Source of the DNA: Chloroflexota bacterium
GTDB lineage: Bacteria; Chloroflexota; Dormibacteria; Dormibacterales; Dormibacteraceae
Direction of reading: 5' to 3'
Length of the DNA stretch: 64,000 nucleotides
Assembly: GCA_005882135.1 (NCBI GenBank)
Contig: VBDR01000029.1
Span: 1 to 64,000, forward strand
Positions 8,921 to 21,425 of the stretch are shown here, piece by piece; the stretch's first letter is position 1; each line of letters opens with the position of its first letter. The notes under the pieces are model-generated. The model did not search any database. It had not been told where the DNA came from and was given only the letters and a program-made list of their open reading frames with translations. The position numbers were made by a program, and so were the translations under genes.

Positions 8921-10087
8921 TTAGACGGGTTTTGGTTGCCTCACCCACAAGATCAGCGCCGCGACCGCGCACAGAACCGATCCCAGGCCGAGCGAGGCTT
9001 CCGGACTGACCACGGTCCACAGCGCTCCGGCGACCACGCTTGACCCGAGGTCTGCGACGCCGTTGATGCCATTGAGAAAACCAAAAGCAGTGCCCAGCCG
9101 GCGGACATCAACCAGCGAGCTGACAAGCGACCCTTCGACCGCGCTGACGACCGGGTTCTGCGCCCCCACCAGGAGCGCCATGAGCCCGAGGGCAAACCAG
9201 CCATGTCCGACCAGGCCGACCAGGCATGCGGCCGCAAATGTGAGGTAGGCGGCGGCGAGGACGGGCGCTTTTCCGACATGGTCGGCGAGCCAGCCGGCGG
9301 GGAATGAGACCGCCGCGCCGACCGCGTTATGTGCGAGGTAAAAGCCGACGGCTGCGGCCAGCGCAGCCGCATGGCTCAGCTCCGGCTGCATGATCTGCGC
9401 CGCGCGAAGTGTGAAGAAGGCGGTCGCGAAGTTTCCCAGTCCGAAGATCGCAACCGGCGCCATGAGCCGCCAAAAGCCCGGAGGCATGGGCACGTGGAGC
9501 GGGACCGGTTCGGGCCGTCCGCGTCGCGGATCCCGCGTGATGAGGGCGAACAGGATCACGCAGATGACACCTGGTGCAAGCGCGGCCCAGAAGATGGTCC
9601 GGAACCCGTGACCGGTCGATAGGAGCAGGAGGGCTACCGCCGGTCCGATCAGCGCACCCGCAGTATCGAGCGCCTCGTGGAACCCGAACGCCTTCCCAAG
9701 GTCTTTCTTCTCGACCGACCCGGCGAGCATCGCCGACCGAATCGGTTGGCGAAGGCCGCGTCCCATCCACGCCAGGGCGCGAGCGACGATGACCTGGGGC
9801 CAGCTGGTGATGGCGACAAGCAGGCCCAACCCGATGACCGTCGTCCCATAGCCCCCAGCCGCGAGGCGCCGTCGCCATGAGATGCGGTCGCTGTACCAGC
9901 CGCTCCACAGCTTGACCACGGCCGACGATCCGTCGCCCACTCCTTCGATCAAACCGACCGCGAACGCGGGAGCTCCAAGGCCGGCGGTGATGAAGAGGGG
10001 AAGGACGGCGAAGACCATCTCGTAGTTGGCGTCGGCGGCCAGGTCGGCGAGCCCGATCCCGAGGACGTTTCGATTCAGCCACTTCAC
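8921..10087 (-). CDS. MFS transporter
   Basis: Major facilitator superfamily permease (388 aa, about 12 hydrophobic segments by eye). The loop-2/3 signature GVGDGSSAVVKLWSGWYSDR and the ARALAWMGRGLRQPIR segment resemble drug/sugar-efflux type MFS members. The protein is compact, with a short central loop rich in Arg and Pro (RDPRRGRPEPVP). The substrate cannot be assigned. GTG start; 26 nt downstream of the JAMM peptidase. Confidence 0.85.
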   Translation of the reverse strand: MKWLNRNVLGIGLADLAADANYEMVFAVLPLFITAGLGAPAFAVGLIEGVGDGSSAVVKLWSGWYSDRISWRRRLAAGGYGTTVIGLGLLVAITSWPQVIVARALAWMGRGLRQPIRSAMLAGSVEKKDLGKAFGFHEALDTAGALIGPAVALLLLSTGHGFRTIFWAALAPGVICVILFALITRDPRRGRPEPVPLHVPMPPGFWRLMAPVAIFGLGNFATAFFTLRAAQIMQPELSHAAALAAAVGFYLAHNAVGAAVSFPAGWLADHVGKAPVLAAAYLTFAAACLVGLVGHGWFALGLMALLVGAQNPVVSAVEGSLVSSLVDVRRLGTAFGFLNGINGVADLGSSVVAGALWTVVSPEASLGLGSVLCAVAALILWVRQPKPV

Positions 10088-10113
10088 CGGCTGTCGTGTC
10101 GCCGCCTCGGCGG

Positions 10114-10524
10114 TCAGATGGTCTCCAGTGGCTCGGGATGAAAGGGGCCGCCGTCTTTCTCGGCCACGAAGGCATTGGCCTCGACTGGCTCGCCTTCGTG
10201 AACCGCAACGATGAGATATACGTAACCGGCCCAGGCCCGCTCGGTGTCAAAGCGTGACGCCTGCGCCGGATGGTCGGGGTGGCTGTGGTAGTAGCCGACG
10301 ATGTCCAGGCCTGCGGCATCTGCCTCGCGCTGGATCCGGATATGGTCACGCGGATCGATTTCGTAGCGATCCCGCGCGCGCTCGACGATGATGTTGCGCG
10401 CACGTTTGACCTCACTCACGGTGCGGTCGCCGCGAGGGCCGATCATGATCCCGCAGATCTCGTGCGGGTATCCCTCGGCGCCGTGGGCCCGGATCGCATC
10501 GAGCGCCTCGCGCGCGATTTTCAC
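10114..10524 (-). CDS. JAMM/MPN+ metallopeptidase (M67, Mec-like)
   Basis: Zinc isopeptidase-fold protein of 136 aa. The full JAMM motif is present: Glu22, His80 and His82 in YYHSHPDH, then Ser90 and Asp93. In mycobacteria the homologue Mec removes cysteine from the sulfur carrier CysO after the CysM reaction. A CysM-type synthase lies 1.1 kb upstream on the same strand, which supports that role. No CysO/ThiS-like carrier gene is visible between them or nearby. Other prokaryotic JAMM proteins act on ubiquitin-like carriers in cofactor synthesis, so a different carrier is possible. Confidence 0.85.
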   Translation of the reverse strand: MKIAREALDAIRAHGAEGYPHEICGIMIGPRGDRTVSEVKRARNIIVERARDRYEIDPRDHIRIQREADAAGLDIVGYYHSHPDHPAQASRFDTERAWAGYVYLIVAVHEGEPVEANAFVAEKDGGPFHPEPLETI

Positions 10525-10556
10525 GCGCTAAAGACTAAGGAAGCGGCGGGCCTCGC

Positions 10557-11528
10557 CTAGGCCGGCCGCGACGCTTCGAACTGCCAGACGCGGTTGGCCA
10601 GCCGCGCGACGATCTGCCAGCCCGCCACCGAGTCCGGCGCAGTCGAGCAGATGGCCAGCACGTAGGCGCCCTGCGGACCGTTGACGACGAGCGCCGCGTC
10701 GTTCAAGCCCAGGGTGCGGACACCCACCTTGTGGACGACCGGTCCCTTCGGCGTTCCGGCGGGAATGCCGCGCTCGTAGCTGGTACCGGTGATGAGCGGA
10801 TACAGCCACTGTTGTGCCGTTGCACCCCCGCCCACCCCATAAGCCTCCGAGATCCACATCAGGGCCAGGTCGGACGAGGTGGTGGTGTTGGGGACGTAAA
10901 ACGTGGATTGGGTGGCACCCATCGACTGGGCAAATGCGTTCACGGCCGACGCACCCCCGAGATACCTCACGAGCATATGCCCCGCGGTGTTATCGGAGCG
11001 CAAGCCGACGCGCTGCGCGAGCACGTTGCGGGTGAAGCACACGCCCGGCGCATAGTCGTCGAACCAGCCCGCCTCGTAGTCGGCCTCCCTGTAGCAGAGC
11101 TTGTCGGAACCATGCAGCGTGCCGCTCGCGATCCCCTGCGCCTCAGCCATGAGGACGGGCAGCTTGTATGTGCTCGATGCAGGCCAGGCGAGATTGCCGT
11201 TTAAAGACCACAGTGCGACCGGTGTCTTTCCCCCGAGCTCGCCCAGGGACACGCTGGCCTTGACGCCGCCCGCGGCGGCGATGCTGGTCAAATCGGCGGC
11301 CAGCTTGTTCAGGTCTGCGGTCCGGGAGACGGGGCTTGGGCTGGGTCTTGGGGACGGGCCAGGTTCCTGGCTCGGACTCGGTGTCACGGCTACCGGACTC
11401 GGGGATGGCCCGCCTCGGCTGCCGACCAGGACGAGCGGCACCACGCCGGGCACGACCACCACCACGAAGACTCCCGAGAGCAGAACCAGCACCAGGACGG
11501 TGACCGCTCCCCCGGCGAGCTTCAGCAC
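10557..11528 (-). CDS. membrane-anchored serine hydrolase, class A beta-lactamase fold
   Basis: A 323-aa protein with an N-terminal membrane helix (AVTVLVLVLLSGVFVVVVV), a Pro/Ser linker and a beta-lactamase-like domain. Active-site elements visible: SSTYK (SxxK), RSDN (SDN) and HKVGV at the place of KTG. The Thr to Val change in KTG and the long extracellular linker fit a PF13354-type hydrolase. These can be true beta-lactamases or cell-wall enzymes, and resistance cannot be inferred. GTG start at 11528; the 116-bp gap upstream separates it from cysM. Confidence 0.8.
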   Translation of the reverse strand: MLKLAGGAVTVLVLVLLSGVFVVVVVPGVVPLVLVGSRGGPSPSPVAVTPSPSQEPGPSPRPSPSPVSRTADLNKLAADLTSIAAAGGVKASVSLGELGGKTPVALWSLNGNLAWPASSTYKLPVLMAEAQGIASGTLHGSDKLCYREADYEAGWFDDYAPGVCFTRNVLAQRVGLRSDNTAGHMLVRYLGGASAVNAFAQSMGATQSTFYVPNTTTSSDLALMWISEAYGVGGGATAQQWLYPLITGTSYERGIPAGTPKGPVVHKVGVRTLGLNDAALVVNGPQGAYVLAICSTAPDSVAGWQIVARLANRVWQFEASRPA

Positions 11529-11644
11529 GAGAGTCTGACGTGGTGCAGTGATGAAAAGTTACGCAGCACGATGTAAAGGCCAGACGGCCGGCGACATCAT
11601 AGCGACGCCGGTGGGACCCGAACGCGGGTCGTCGTGGCCAGATC

Positions 11645-12565
11645 TTAACTTTTCTTGTTGCCATAGAGCCCAGTCGAGAGGTAGCGGTCGCCGGAATCCG
11701 GGAACACGGTGACGACGACCCCCTCGCCAAGCGTCTCGGCCAGACGCCGCACCGCCCAGAGCGCCGCGCCGCTCGAATGGCCGACGAGCAATCCTTCGGT
11801 GCGTGCGAGCGCGCGGGCCAGGTCATACGCCGGTTCTGTCGGGCAGCCCCACACCTCATCCGCGGCCGAGGGATCCCAGATCCGAGGCACGATCGCGGTC
11901 GGCAGGTGCTTCAGGCCTTCCAGGCCGTGGAACGAGTCCTCTGGCTCGACGGCGATCGTCCTGATCGAGGCATCGTGCTCTTTCAAGCGCCGTGCCGTGC
12001 CCACGAACGTGCCGGTCGTGCCAAGGCCGGCGACGAAATGAGTGATTCGACCCGCCGTCTGCTCGAGGATCTCGACCGCCGTGCCTTCGTAGTGAGCCCG
12101 CGGGTTGGCGGGGTTCGAGTACTGGTCGGGATAGAAGTAAGCGCCGGGATCGCCCGCAACGACTTCGCGGACCATCTGAATGGCGCCATCCGATCCCTCA
12201 CCGGCATCGCTGTACACGATCTCGGCCCCGAACGCAGTGACCAACGCCTTGCGCTCCACGCTGACGTTGCCCGGCATCACGAGCTTGACCCGGTAGCCTT
12301 TCGCCGCACCGATCAAGGCGTATGCGATGCCGGTGTTGCCGGAAGTGGAGTCGATGATGGTCCGCTCGCGGGTCAGCGCTCCGCGCCGCTCGCCGTCTTC
12401 GATCATCGACAAGGCGGCGCGATCTTTCACCGACCCGCCGGGGTTGAACCATTCGGCCTTGGCGTAAACCTCGACGCGTGGAAACGCGCGCTCGAAGAGC
12501 CGCACGCGCAAAAGCGGCGTGTGGCCGACGAGGCCGGTGATGCCGGGGGTGCCGATGTCTCGCAT
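11645..12565 (-). CDS. cysM: cysteine synthase (CysM / O-phosphoserine type)
   Basis: PLP-dependent beta-replacement enzyme (about 306 aa) that makes cysteine. The PLP lysine is in NPGGSVKDRAA; STSGNTG binds the substrate carboxylate; VAGLGTTGTFVG binds PLP phosphate; VFPDSGDRYLST closes the family pattern. Together with the Mec-like JAMM peptidase it suggests the mycobacterial route using O-phosphoserine and a thiocarboxylated carrier. The carrier gene is not here. ATG at 12565 is chosen; a TTG two codons upstream is possible. Confidence 0.88.
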   Translation of the reverse strand: MRDIGTPGITGLVGHTPLLRVRLFERAFPRVEVYAKAEWFNPGGSVKDRAALSMIEDGERRGALTRERTIIDSTSGNTGIAYALIGAAKGYRVKLVMPGNVSVERKALVTAFGAEIVYSDAGEGSDGAIQMVREVVAGDPGAYFYPDQYSNPANPRAHYEGTAVEILEQTAGRITHFVAGLGTTGTFVGTARRLKEHDASIRTIAVEPEDSFHGLEGLKHLPTAIVPRIWDPSAADEVWGCPTEPAYDLARALARTEGLLVGHSSGAALWAVRRLAETLGEGVVVTVFPDSGDRYLSTGLYGNKKS

Positions 12566-12650
12566 GCTCAAGAAAGGATAGGCAGCCTCACCCGACCGGA
12601 CCCCGCATATACGAGCCGGGTCACCCTCACCATGAATCGGTGGAAGGGCC

Positions 12651-12893
12651 TCAGCCGGCGAAGTGGTAGACGATGGTGCCCCCGAGCCAGAAGATCGCCG
12701 CGACCGAGTACCCGATCAGCGAGCGCCGGTAAACGGAGCCGCCTTCGGGCCAAAGGATGTTCAGGATCGCCTTGGCGATCAGCAAACCACCGCCGAGCAG
12801 CGCGACCGTCGCCGACCTGGTCAGAACCCCGATCAGCAGGATCGCGCTGGCCAGCGCAACCTCGAACAGCTGAAGCAGGGTGTAGGCCGCCAC
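12651..12893 (-). CDS. small membrane protein, function unknown
   Basis: An 80-aa protein with three hydrophobic segments: TLLQLFEVALASAILLIGVL, ATVALLGGGLLIAKAILNIL and GYSVAAIFWLGGTIVYHF. The GTG at 12893 is chosen because it follows the stop of the upstream gene by one nucleotide and CGGAG lies just before it. The longer frame would overlap that gene. I do not recognise the family. Coupling to a trans-sulfuration enzyme upstream and CysM downstream suggests only co-expression. Confidence 0.6.
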   Translation of the reverse strand: MAAYTLLQLFEVALASAILLIGVLTRSATVALLGGGLLIAKAILNILWPEGGSVYRRSLIGYSVAAIFWLGGTIVYHFAG

Positions 12894-12894
12894 G

Positions 12895-16321
<3,427 letters not shown>

Positions 16322-16390
16322 GTTCCCGCTTTCTGGGACGTAGGCTGCGACGGTGGGGACCCCCTAGGTGATGTTTGGAGGCGATTGTAA

Positions 16391-17635
16391 CTAAGAGGTG
16401 GCGTGCTCCGGTGCGGTGGCGGGCGGCGGCGGCATCGCCGGAATCGGAGACGTGGTGGGTTCGTGAAGGCGCGTCGCGAGCTGGTCGCTCGCGGCCTCCA
16501 TGGTCTGCAGCGCAGTGGCCGAGTCCTTGGCGTTCATGAAGACCGGCTGGCCGTAGTCGTAGATGCGGACCGGCTTCCAGTTCGCGGCGACGAGCTGCGT
16601 GCCGTAGAAGGTGTAGGTCCCGATCACCCCTTCGCGAGTTTCTTCCGACCACATCTGGTCGAAAACGAAGTTGCCGTGCGCGTAGGTGATGAGCTTGCCG
16701 TGATAGATCTCGATCCCTTCGTACCAGTGCTGGTGGTTGCCGATCACGACATCCGCTCCCCAGTCGATCGCCTCGTGACCGATGGCGACCGGGTCGTCCG
16801 GAGTCGGCACGTTGGGATCGGCCATCGGCTGGCGCTCGTATTCCTTGCCCCAGTGGAACTGCACCACGACGATGTCAGCCTGCTCGCGGGCGCGGGCGAT
16901 GCCCTCCTTCAGCGCTTCCTGGTCGATCGCCCGACCGACTCCATTGAAGCCGATGAAACCGAACTTGATGCCGCGGACGTCGATGACCGCTACTGGGCCC
17001 AGGCCTGAGGTCTTGATGCCGTGCTGCTGAAGCAGCTGGTCGGTGGCTGTGATTCCCGCGGCGCCGTAGTTCGACGTGTGATTGTTGGCCAGGTTCGCCA
17101 CGTCGGCGCCCATCAAGGTGAACCCGTCGACGAAGCGCGGGTTGCCGCAGAACGTGAAGGTCGCGGTGACCACGAGCGGACAGCCGCCAAACAGGGGCGA
17201 CTCGAGGTTGATGTAGGTGATGTCCGCCTTCTTGGTGTAGTCAGCGGTCGGGCGGAAAGGCCATAGGAAGTCGTGTCGGTTGGTGGCGTAGTAGTTGACA
17301 CCGCGCGCCGGGATCACGTCACCGGTGACGAGCAGGGTGCGGATGTGAGATGGATCACTGGGTACGGCGTATGTAGGGTGGAACATGCCCTGCAGGCTGA
17401 GGCCGGGCAGGCGGCCGGTGCGGTTGGCAAATGAAGGCTGATCGGAGAAGTCGGGCGCCGCCACGAGTGCCCGCGAGCCCGAGGCGGCAGTGGTCGGGGT
17501 CAGGGAGGTTGAGGCCTGGTTGCATGCGACCAGGAGCAGGGCGGCGACCGCTGTGCCAGTTATTCCTCCCCTCCGGCGCCTGCGGCGCCACCTCCCCAAA
17601 GGGTGGGGAGGTGAAAGGGGCTGACGATTTCTCAT
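16391..17635 (-). CDS. CapA-family (PGA_cap) lipoprotein
   Basis: A 414-aa protein of the poly-gamma-glutamate capsule CapA/PgsA family, a calcineurin-like metallophosphatase fold. Motifs: VTGDVIPARG, INLESPLFG, LANNHTSNYG, HWGKEYERQP, GNHQHWYEG and AHGNFVFDQ. The N-terminus is a lipoprotein signal with lipobox LLVAC and Cys about residue 37. The Arg-rich stretch before it (residues 7-23) is encoded by a palindromic element. No capsule synthase genes are nearby, so the role is open. The ATG overlaps the stop of the upstream small gene. Confidence 0.85.
   Translation of the reverse strand: MRNRQPLSPPHPLGRWRRRRRRGGITGTAVAALLLVACNQASTSLTPTTAASGSRALVAAPDFSDQPSFANRTGRLPGLSLQGMFHPTYAVPSDPSHIRTLLVTGDVIPARGVNYYATNRHDFLWPFRPTADYTKKADITYINLESPLFGGCPLVVTATFTFCGNPRFVDGFTLMGADVANLANNHTSNYGAAGITATDQLLQQHGIKTSGLGPVAVIDVRGIKFGFIGFNGVGRAIDQEALKEGIARAREQADIVVVQFHWGKEYERQPMADPNVPTPDDPVAIGHEAIDWGADVVIGNHQHWYEGIEIYHGKLITYAHGNFVFDQMWSEETREGVIGTYTFYGTQLVAANWKPVRIYDYGQPVFMNAKDSATALQTMEAASDQLATRLHEPTTSPIPAMPPPPATAPEHATS
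17565..17613 (-). repeat. double-hairpin palindromic element, copy 2 (inside the CapA-like gene start)
   Basis: CCTCCCC, palindrome GGCGCC-TGC-GGCGCC, then CCTCCCC-N7-GGGGAGGTG. Read on the minus strand it encodes residues 7-23 of the CapA-like lipoprotein, including six consecutive arginines in front of the signal helix. Confidence 0.85.
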
Positions 17636-17970
17636 CTGACCGGCAATTGTGCCAGCAGGTCCTCGATAGCGATCAGACGCGCGACGTGAGAACGAACCGG
17701 TTCGCCCAGCTCGCCCGCCGCCCGGAAAACGCCCTGGTTGCCTTCGGCGCGTCGGGTTTCCAGCATCTTGGCCAGGTTGCGGTCCAGCGAGCCCCGAGCC
17801 AGGGCGACCTCGACCATGCTGCCGACCCAGGACGCATAGAGGGCGACCTCCTGCTCGCGGGGATCCGAGCCGCCGACCGGAAATGGTGAGTGGATGTGGT
17901 CATCCCACAACCGGCGAAGCCGTAGGACTTCTTCTGTCGCTCCTCGCCCCAGGGGTCCCCGCGAGGTCAC
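17632..17970 (-). CDS. hypothetical protein
   Basis: A 112-aa soluble, mostly helical protein with many Arg, Glu and Leu residues. It has no signal peptide, membrane helix or motif I recognise. It is supported as real by its ATGA overlap with the CapA-like gene downstream and its position 25 nt after icd on the same strand. The GTG at 17970 has only a weak ribosome binding site. Function unknown. Confidence 0.55.
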   Translation of the reverse strand: MTSRGPLGRGATEEVLRLRRLWDDHIHSPFPVGGSDPREQEVALYASWVGSMVEVALARGSLDRNLAKMLETRRAEGNQGVFRAAGELGEPVRSHVARLIAIEDLLAQLPVR

Positions 17971-17995
17971 GCTGAAGGCTCTGATTGCGTGGGCG

Positions 17996-19087
17996 CTAAA
18001 CCGCCGCTTTCAGCTGGGCGATCACAGCGTCAGCGACCTGGCTGGTGCCCACCGCGGTGGGATCGTCGCGTTTCTCCTTGAGGTCGTAGGTTACGTTCTC
18101 ACCGAGCGCGATCACGTTGGCGATCGCCTTCTCGAGCGCGTCGGCCGCAGCCACCTCCTCGAGGTAGCGCAGCATCATCACGCCCGAGAGCATCACGGCC
18201 ATCGGGTTCACCCTGTTCTGGCCTGCGTACTTGGGCGCGCTCCCGTGGGTAGCCTCGAACACGGCGCCGTTGGTGCCGATGTTGGCGCCGGGGGCCAGGC
18301 CCAGGCCGCCGATCATCCCCGCGCCGAGGTCGGAGATGATGTCGCCGTAGAGGTTCGGACAGCACAGGACGTCGTATTCCTTGGGCCGCAGCACCAGCTG
18401 CATGCACATGTTGTCGACGATGCGGTCCTCGAACTCGATGTCACGGTTGCGCTCGGCAACCTGGCGGGCGACGGACAGGAAGAGCCCGTCGGTGTGCTTC
18501 ATGATGTTCGCCTTGTGCACGGCGGTCACCTTGCGTCGATTGTTCTTCCGCGCGTAGTCAAAGGCGAACTGCACGATTCGCTCCGAGCCGCTGACGGAGA
18601 TCGGCTTGATCGAGAGCCCGCTGTCGGGGCGGATCCTTTTCTTGAGCAGTGCTGAAATTTCCTCGATCAGGTGCTGGGCATCCGGCGTGCCTTTCTCAAA
18701 CTCGAGTCCCGCGTAGATGTCCTCGGTGTTCTCGCGGACGATGATGAAGTCGAGATCGTCGCGCAGGTTGCGGGCGCCTTTGTACGCCCTGACCGGCCGC
18801 ACCAGCGCGTAAAGGTCGAGAGCCTGGCGCAGGGCAACGTTGACGCTGCGAAATCCACTTCCGACTGGAGTCGTGATCGGGCCCTTGAGCGCGACCGCGT
18901 TCTTGCGGATCGACTCCAGGACGTGATCGGGCAGCGGGGTCCCGAACTCTGCAATCGCGGCCTCGCCCGCCTGCTGGACGTCCCAATCGAACTCGACCCC
19001 GGCGGCCTCGAGCACGCGAACCGACGCCTCGCAGATCTCAGGACCGACGCCGTCCCCCGGGATCAGCGTTACGGCGTGCCTAGTCAA
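17996..19087 (-). CDS. isocitrate dehydrogenase (NAD-type, IDH/IPMDH family)
   Basis: Beta-decarboxylating dehydrogenase of 363 aa. [11 protein letters not shown] opens the protein; the substrate-binding helix reads [38 protein letters not shown] and [14 protein letters not shown] contain catalytic Tyr and Lys; [19 protein letters not shown] and the cofactor loop [13 protein letters not shown] follow. The Ser/Asn pair in the substrate helix favours isocitrate over isopropylmalate, and the cofactor loop looks NAD-type. Homoisocitrate dehydrogenase is less likely. TTG start. It would supply 2-oxoglutarate in the TCA cycle together with Mdh in this window. Confidence 0.85.
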   Translation of the reverse strand: MTRHAVTLIPGDGVGPEICEASVRVLEAAGVEFDWDVQQAGEAAIAEFGTPLPDHVLESIRKNAVALKGPITTPVGSGFRSVNVALRQALDLYALVRPVRAYKGARNLRDDLDFIIVRENTEDIYAGLEFEKGTPDAQHLIEEISALLKKRIRPDSGLSIKPISVSGSERIVQFAFDYARKNNRRKVTAVHKANIMKHTDGLFLSVARQVAERNRDIEFEDRIVDNMCMQLVLRPKEYDVLCCPNLYGDIISDLGAGMIGGLGLAPGANIGTNGAVFEATHGSAPKYAGQNRVNPMAVMLSGVMMLRYLEEVAAADALEKAIANVIALGENVTYDLKEKRDDPTAVGTSQVADAVIAQLKAAV

Positions 19088-19108
19088 CCCGTTTGACGGA
19101 CAGTGCTA

Positions 19109-19354
19109 CTACCGGTTTTTGAAGTAGTCGGCGTTGATCTGGATGAAATTGCGCCACTGCTCAGGCACTTCATCCTCAGGAAAGATGGCGTCAACCGGAC
19201 ATGGATCGACGCACGCGCCGCAGTCAATGCACTCGTCGGGGTCGATGTAATACATGTTCGCGGCGTCGTCTGTGTGGATGCAATCGACCGGGCAGACCTC
19301 CACGCATGAGGCGTCTTTGACGTCTATGCAGGGCTGGACGATGACGTATGCCAC
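19109..19354 (-). CDS. fdxA: seven-iron ferredoxin
   Basis: An 81-aa ferredoxin. The cysteine spacing matches the seven-iron type: C9, C17 and C52 for a 3Fe-4S cluster; C21, C42, C45 and C48 for a 4Fe-4S cluster; and a free C25. The C-terminal EQWRNFIQINADYF is typical of actinobacterial FdxA. The GTG at 19354 gives the expected start AYVIVQPC. The gene is divergent from the pseudokinase-like gene with only 28 nt between starts, and 21 nt upstream of icd. Its redox partner is not visible. Confidence 0.9.
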   Translation of the reverse strand: MAYVIVQPCIDVKDASCVEVCPVDCIHTDDAANMYYIDPDECIDCGACVDPCPVDAIFPEDEVPEQWRNFIQINADYFKNR

Positions 19355-19382
19355 GTGCCGCAAGGGTACCATGCAACGTTAA

Positions 19383-21425
19383 ATGCCCGAATCAGAGCCG
19401 AAGCCGAAGCTGATCGAACTAGTGGGACCCGGTGCGGGCCAGGGCTGGAAGGCCGTCCTCAAGAACGGCAAGCCGGCCGTGGTGCACGAGATCCCGGTTC
19501 CCCCCGCCGAAGCGGCCGCCGCTGTGCCGCGCCTTCAGCGCCTCTACGAACACCGTCACCCCGCCCTTTCGCCTGTCCTCGCGTGGGGCACGGACCAGAA
19601 CGGCGTCTGGGTCGCGGTCGAGCCCAACGAGGGCACCTCTCTCGGCTCGATCCTCTCCCGTGGTCCGTTCACCCCACCGGCAGCTGCCGCACTGGGAGCC
19701 GCCGTGCTCTCCGGGGTTGCTGCCCTGCACGAGGCCGGGATTGCGATGGGCGGTTTCGGAGCCACGGCCGTCCGGGTGACATCGAACGGCGAGGCGAGGT
19801 TGGCGGGTCACCCCGCGGCGGCGGTGCGAGCCGCTCCCTCTCAGAGCGATCTGCGGGCGGACGTGCGTTCGTCCGGCATGGCTGTCTGCGCCGCCTTCGG
19901 GGTCGACCCGGCGGGGGCGCCGGCACCGCCAAACATCGCGCCTGGACTCGTGGTCACGATGCGCTCGATGGCCAGCGGCGCCATGGGCCCCTCCGCCGAT
20001 CGGGCGCAGGGTGCGCTGCGCGAGATGGCCGCTGCGCTGCTGGCTCCCGACCGTCAGGTGGCGTCTCAGTCTGAGCTTGCGACCCGCGCCGGCGGCCGGG
20101 ACGTCCCGGCCATCACGCCGTTCCTGCCGGCCGGCACCCTTCCGCCGACCCCGGCCACGGAAACCGCGGATACAGCCCCTTACCTCGCGCCACCGCGCCG
20201 CGACGAAATGCCAGTCCGCGCCCCAGTTTCGTATGAAGCCCCTGACCGGCCGCTCCAGACCTATCCCTCGCTGCCCGCGATCACCTTCCCGCCCCCAACC
20301 GCGCCGACTCCGCCTGACCCGGCACCAGCCGCTCCACCGCCCGCAGCCGCCCCACCGGCCGAGGAAGCTCGCCCGAGCCCGCCGCCGGTGCCGACCTGGT
20401 CAGAGGCGCCCCCGCGCACTCCTGCGCCGTACGAGGCGCCCACGGCATTCTCCACCAATCCACCCGCTCCGCCTGTTCCAGAGGCGCCGCCCACCCAGCC
20501 CGAGCCCCCGAAACCGGCGCCGGCCTTCGAAAGCGTCCCTCCGCCCTCGGCGTTCGATGTGCCCGCGGCGGCGGCATCCGCGACTTCGGCTGGGCCCACT
20601 CCGGCGCCGGGCCAGCCGACCTGGACGCCGGTCGAATCGCCCGTCTGGAAGCCAGGCGAGGCTGTCCCGGCAGAGACGCTTGGAAGCGGCGTGGCCGTCG
20701 CGGAGCCTCCTCCGGCCGCGCCTCCGGCGCCGGCCGTCCGCCCACCGACCATCGCGCCCGTGCGCAGGCCGTCGGTGCCCCGCCCATCGTCCGGCGGCCG
20801 GGGACCCTCCGAGCGCCCGCCCTGGCTCGTGCCGGCCGCGGTCGCCGTCGCCATCATCGTGCTGCTGGGAATCTTCGGCGTGATCGTGCTCGCCAACCGA
20901 GCCGGGAGCCCGGTCACCGGTGGCCTCCACCCGACGCCGTCGACATCGGCGACATCGGCGCACCCTTCGGGCTCGCCGAGCGCACAGCCCAGCTCCTCAC
21001 CGACCAGCGGCAAGGTCGCGCAGGCGGTGCCGAAATATGGAGCGCTCAACGCCGACCCGGTGACCAAGGTTCAGATCTGCACCACAGCCGCCCCCTGCAA
21101 CATCCCCGGCGGCTCCCCGGAAACCGGGAGCGCGTGCGACCTGAGCTCATGCAAGATCGAGGTCGCGGTGTACTTCTCCTCCGTCCAGAAATCAGTTCCG
21201 GTCGCGTACGTCGTGAAGTTCTTCGACCGCTGCACCGGGCAGACGACTGACCTGCCGGGACCGACCACGACCACACCCGCGACCGGATATATCGTGGCGA
21301 TCCCAACCGACCACTGGCCGGTGAGCATTCCGCGCGGGGTCAAGTCGGGCGCCATCGTCGCGGTGGCCCAACAACCCGCGGTCGCGGCCTCGGCTCCGCT
21401 GCTGCTCGGCGCCGACAGCTGCTAG
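19383..21425 (+). CDS. single-pass membrane protein with a kinase-like (probable pseudokinase) N-terminal domain
   Basis: A 680-aa protein. Residues 1-165 align by eye with a bacterial Ser/Thr kinase: HPALSPVLAWGTDQNGVWVAVEPNEGTSLGSIL resembles the hinge and helix-D region, and the Ala-rich helix plus LHEAGIAMGGFGATAVRV sits where HRDLKPxN should be. The HRD aspartate and DFG are absent, so catalysis is unlikely. A Pro/Ala-rich linker (about 240-470) leads to one membrane helix (about 480-505, VPAAVAVAIIVLLGIFGVIVL) and an outside domain of about 175 residues with several cysteines. The ligand and partners are unknown. No ribosome binding site is seen before the ATG. Confidence 0.7.
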   Translation: MPESEPKPKLIELVGPGAGQGWKAVLKNGKPAVVHEIPVPPAEAAAAVPRLQRLYEHRHPALSPVLAWGTDQNGVWVAVEPNEGTSLGSILSRGPFTPPAAAALGAAVLSGVAALHEAGIAMGGFGATAVRVTSNGEARLAGHPAAAVRAAPSQSDLRADVRSSGMAVCAAFGVDPAGAPAPPNIAPGLVVTMRSMASGAMGPSADRAQGALREMAAALLAPDRQVASQSELATRAGGRDVPAITPFLPAGTLPPTPATETADTAPYLAPPRRDEMPVRAPVSYEAPDRPLQTYPSLPAITFPPPTAPTPPDPAPAAPPPAAAPPAEEARPSPPPVPTWSEAPPRTPAPYEAPTAFSTNPPAPPVPEAPPTQPEPPKPAPAFESVPPPSAFDVPAAAASATSAGPTPAPGQPTWTPVESPVWKPGEAVPAETLGSGVAVAEPPPAAPPAPAVRPPTIAPVRRPSVPRPSSGGRGPSERPPWLVPAAVAVAIIVLLGIFGVIVLANRAGSPVTGGLHPTPSTSATSAHPSGSPSAQPSSSPTSGKVAQAVPKYGALNADPVTKVQICTTAAPCNIPGGSPETGSACDLSSCKIEVAVYFSSVQKSVPVAYVVKFFDRCTGQTTDLPGPTTTTPATGYIVAIPTDHWPVSIPRGVKSGAIVAVAQQPAVAASAPLLLGADSC

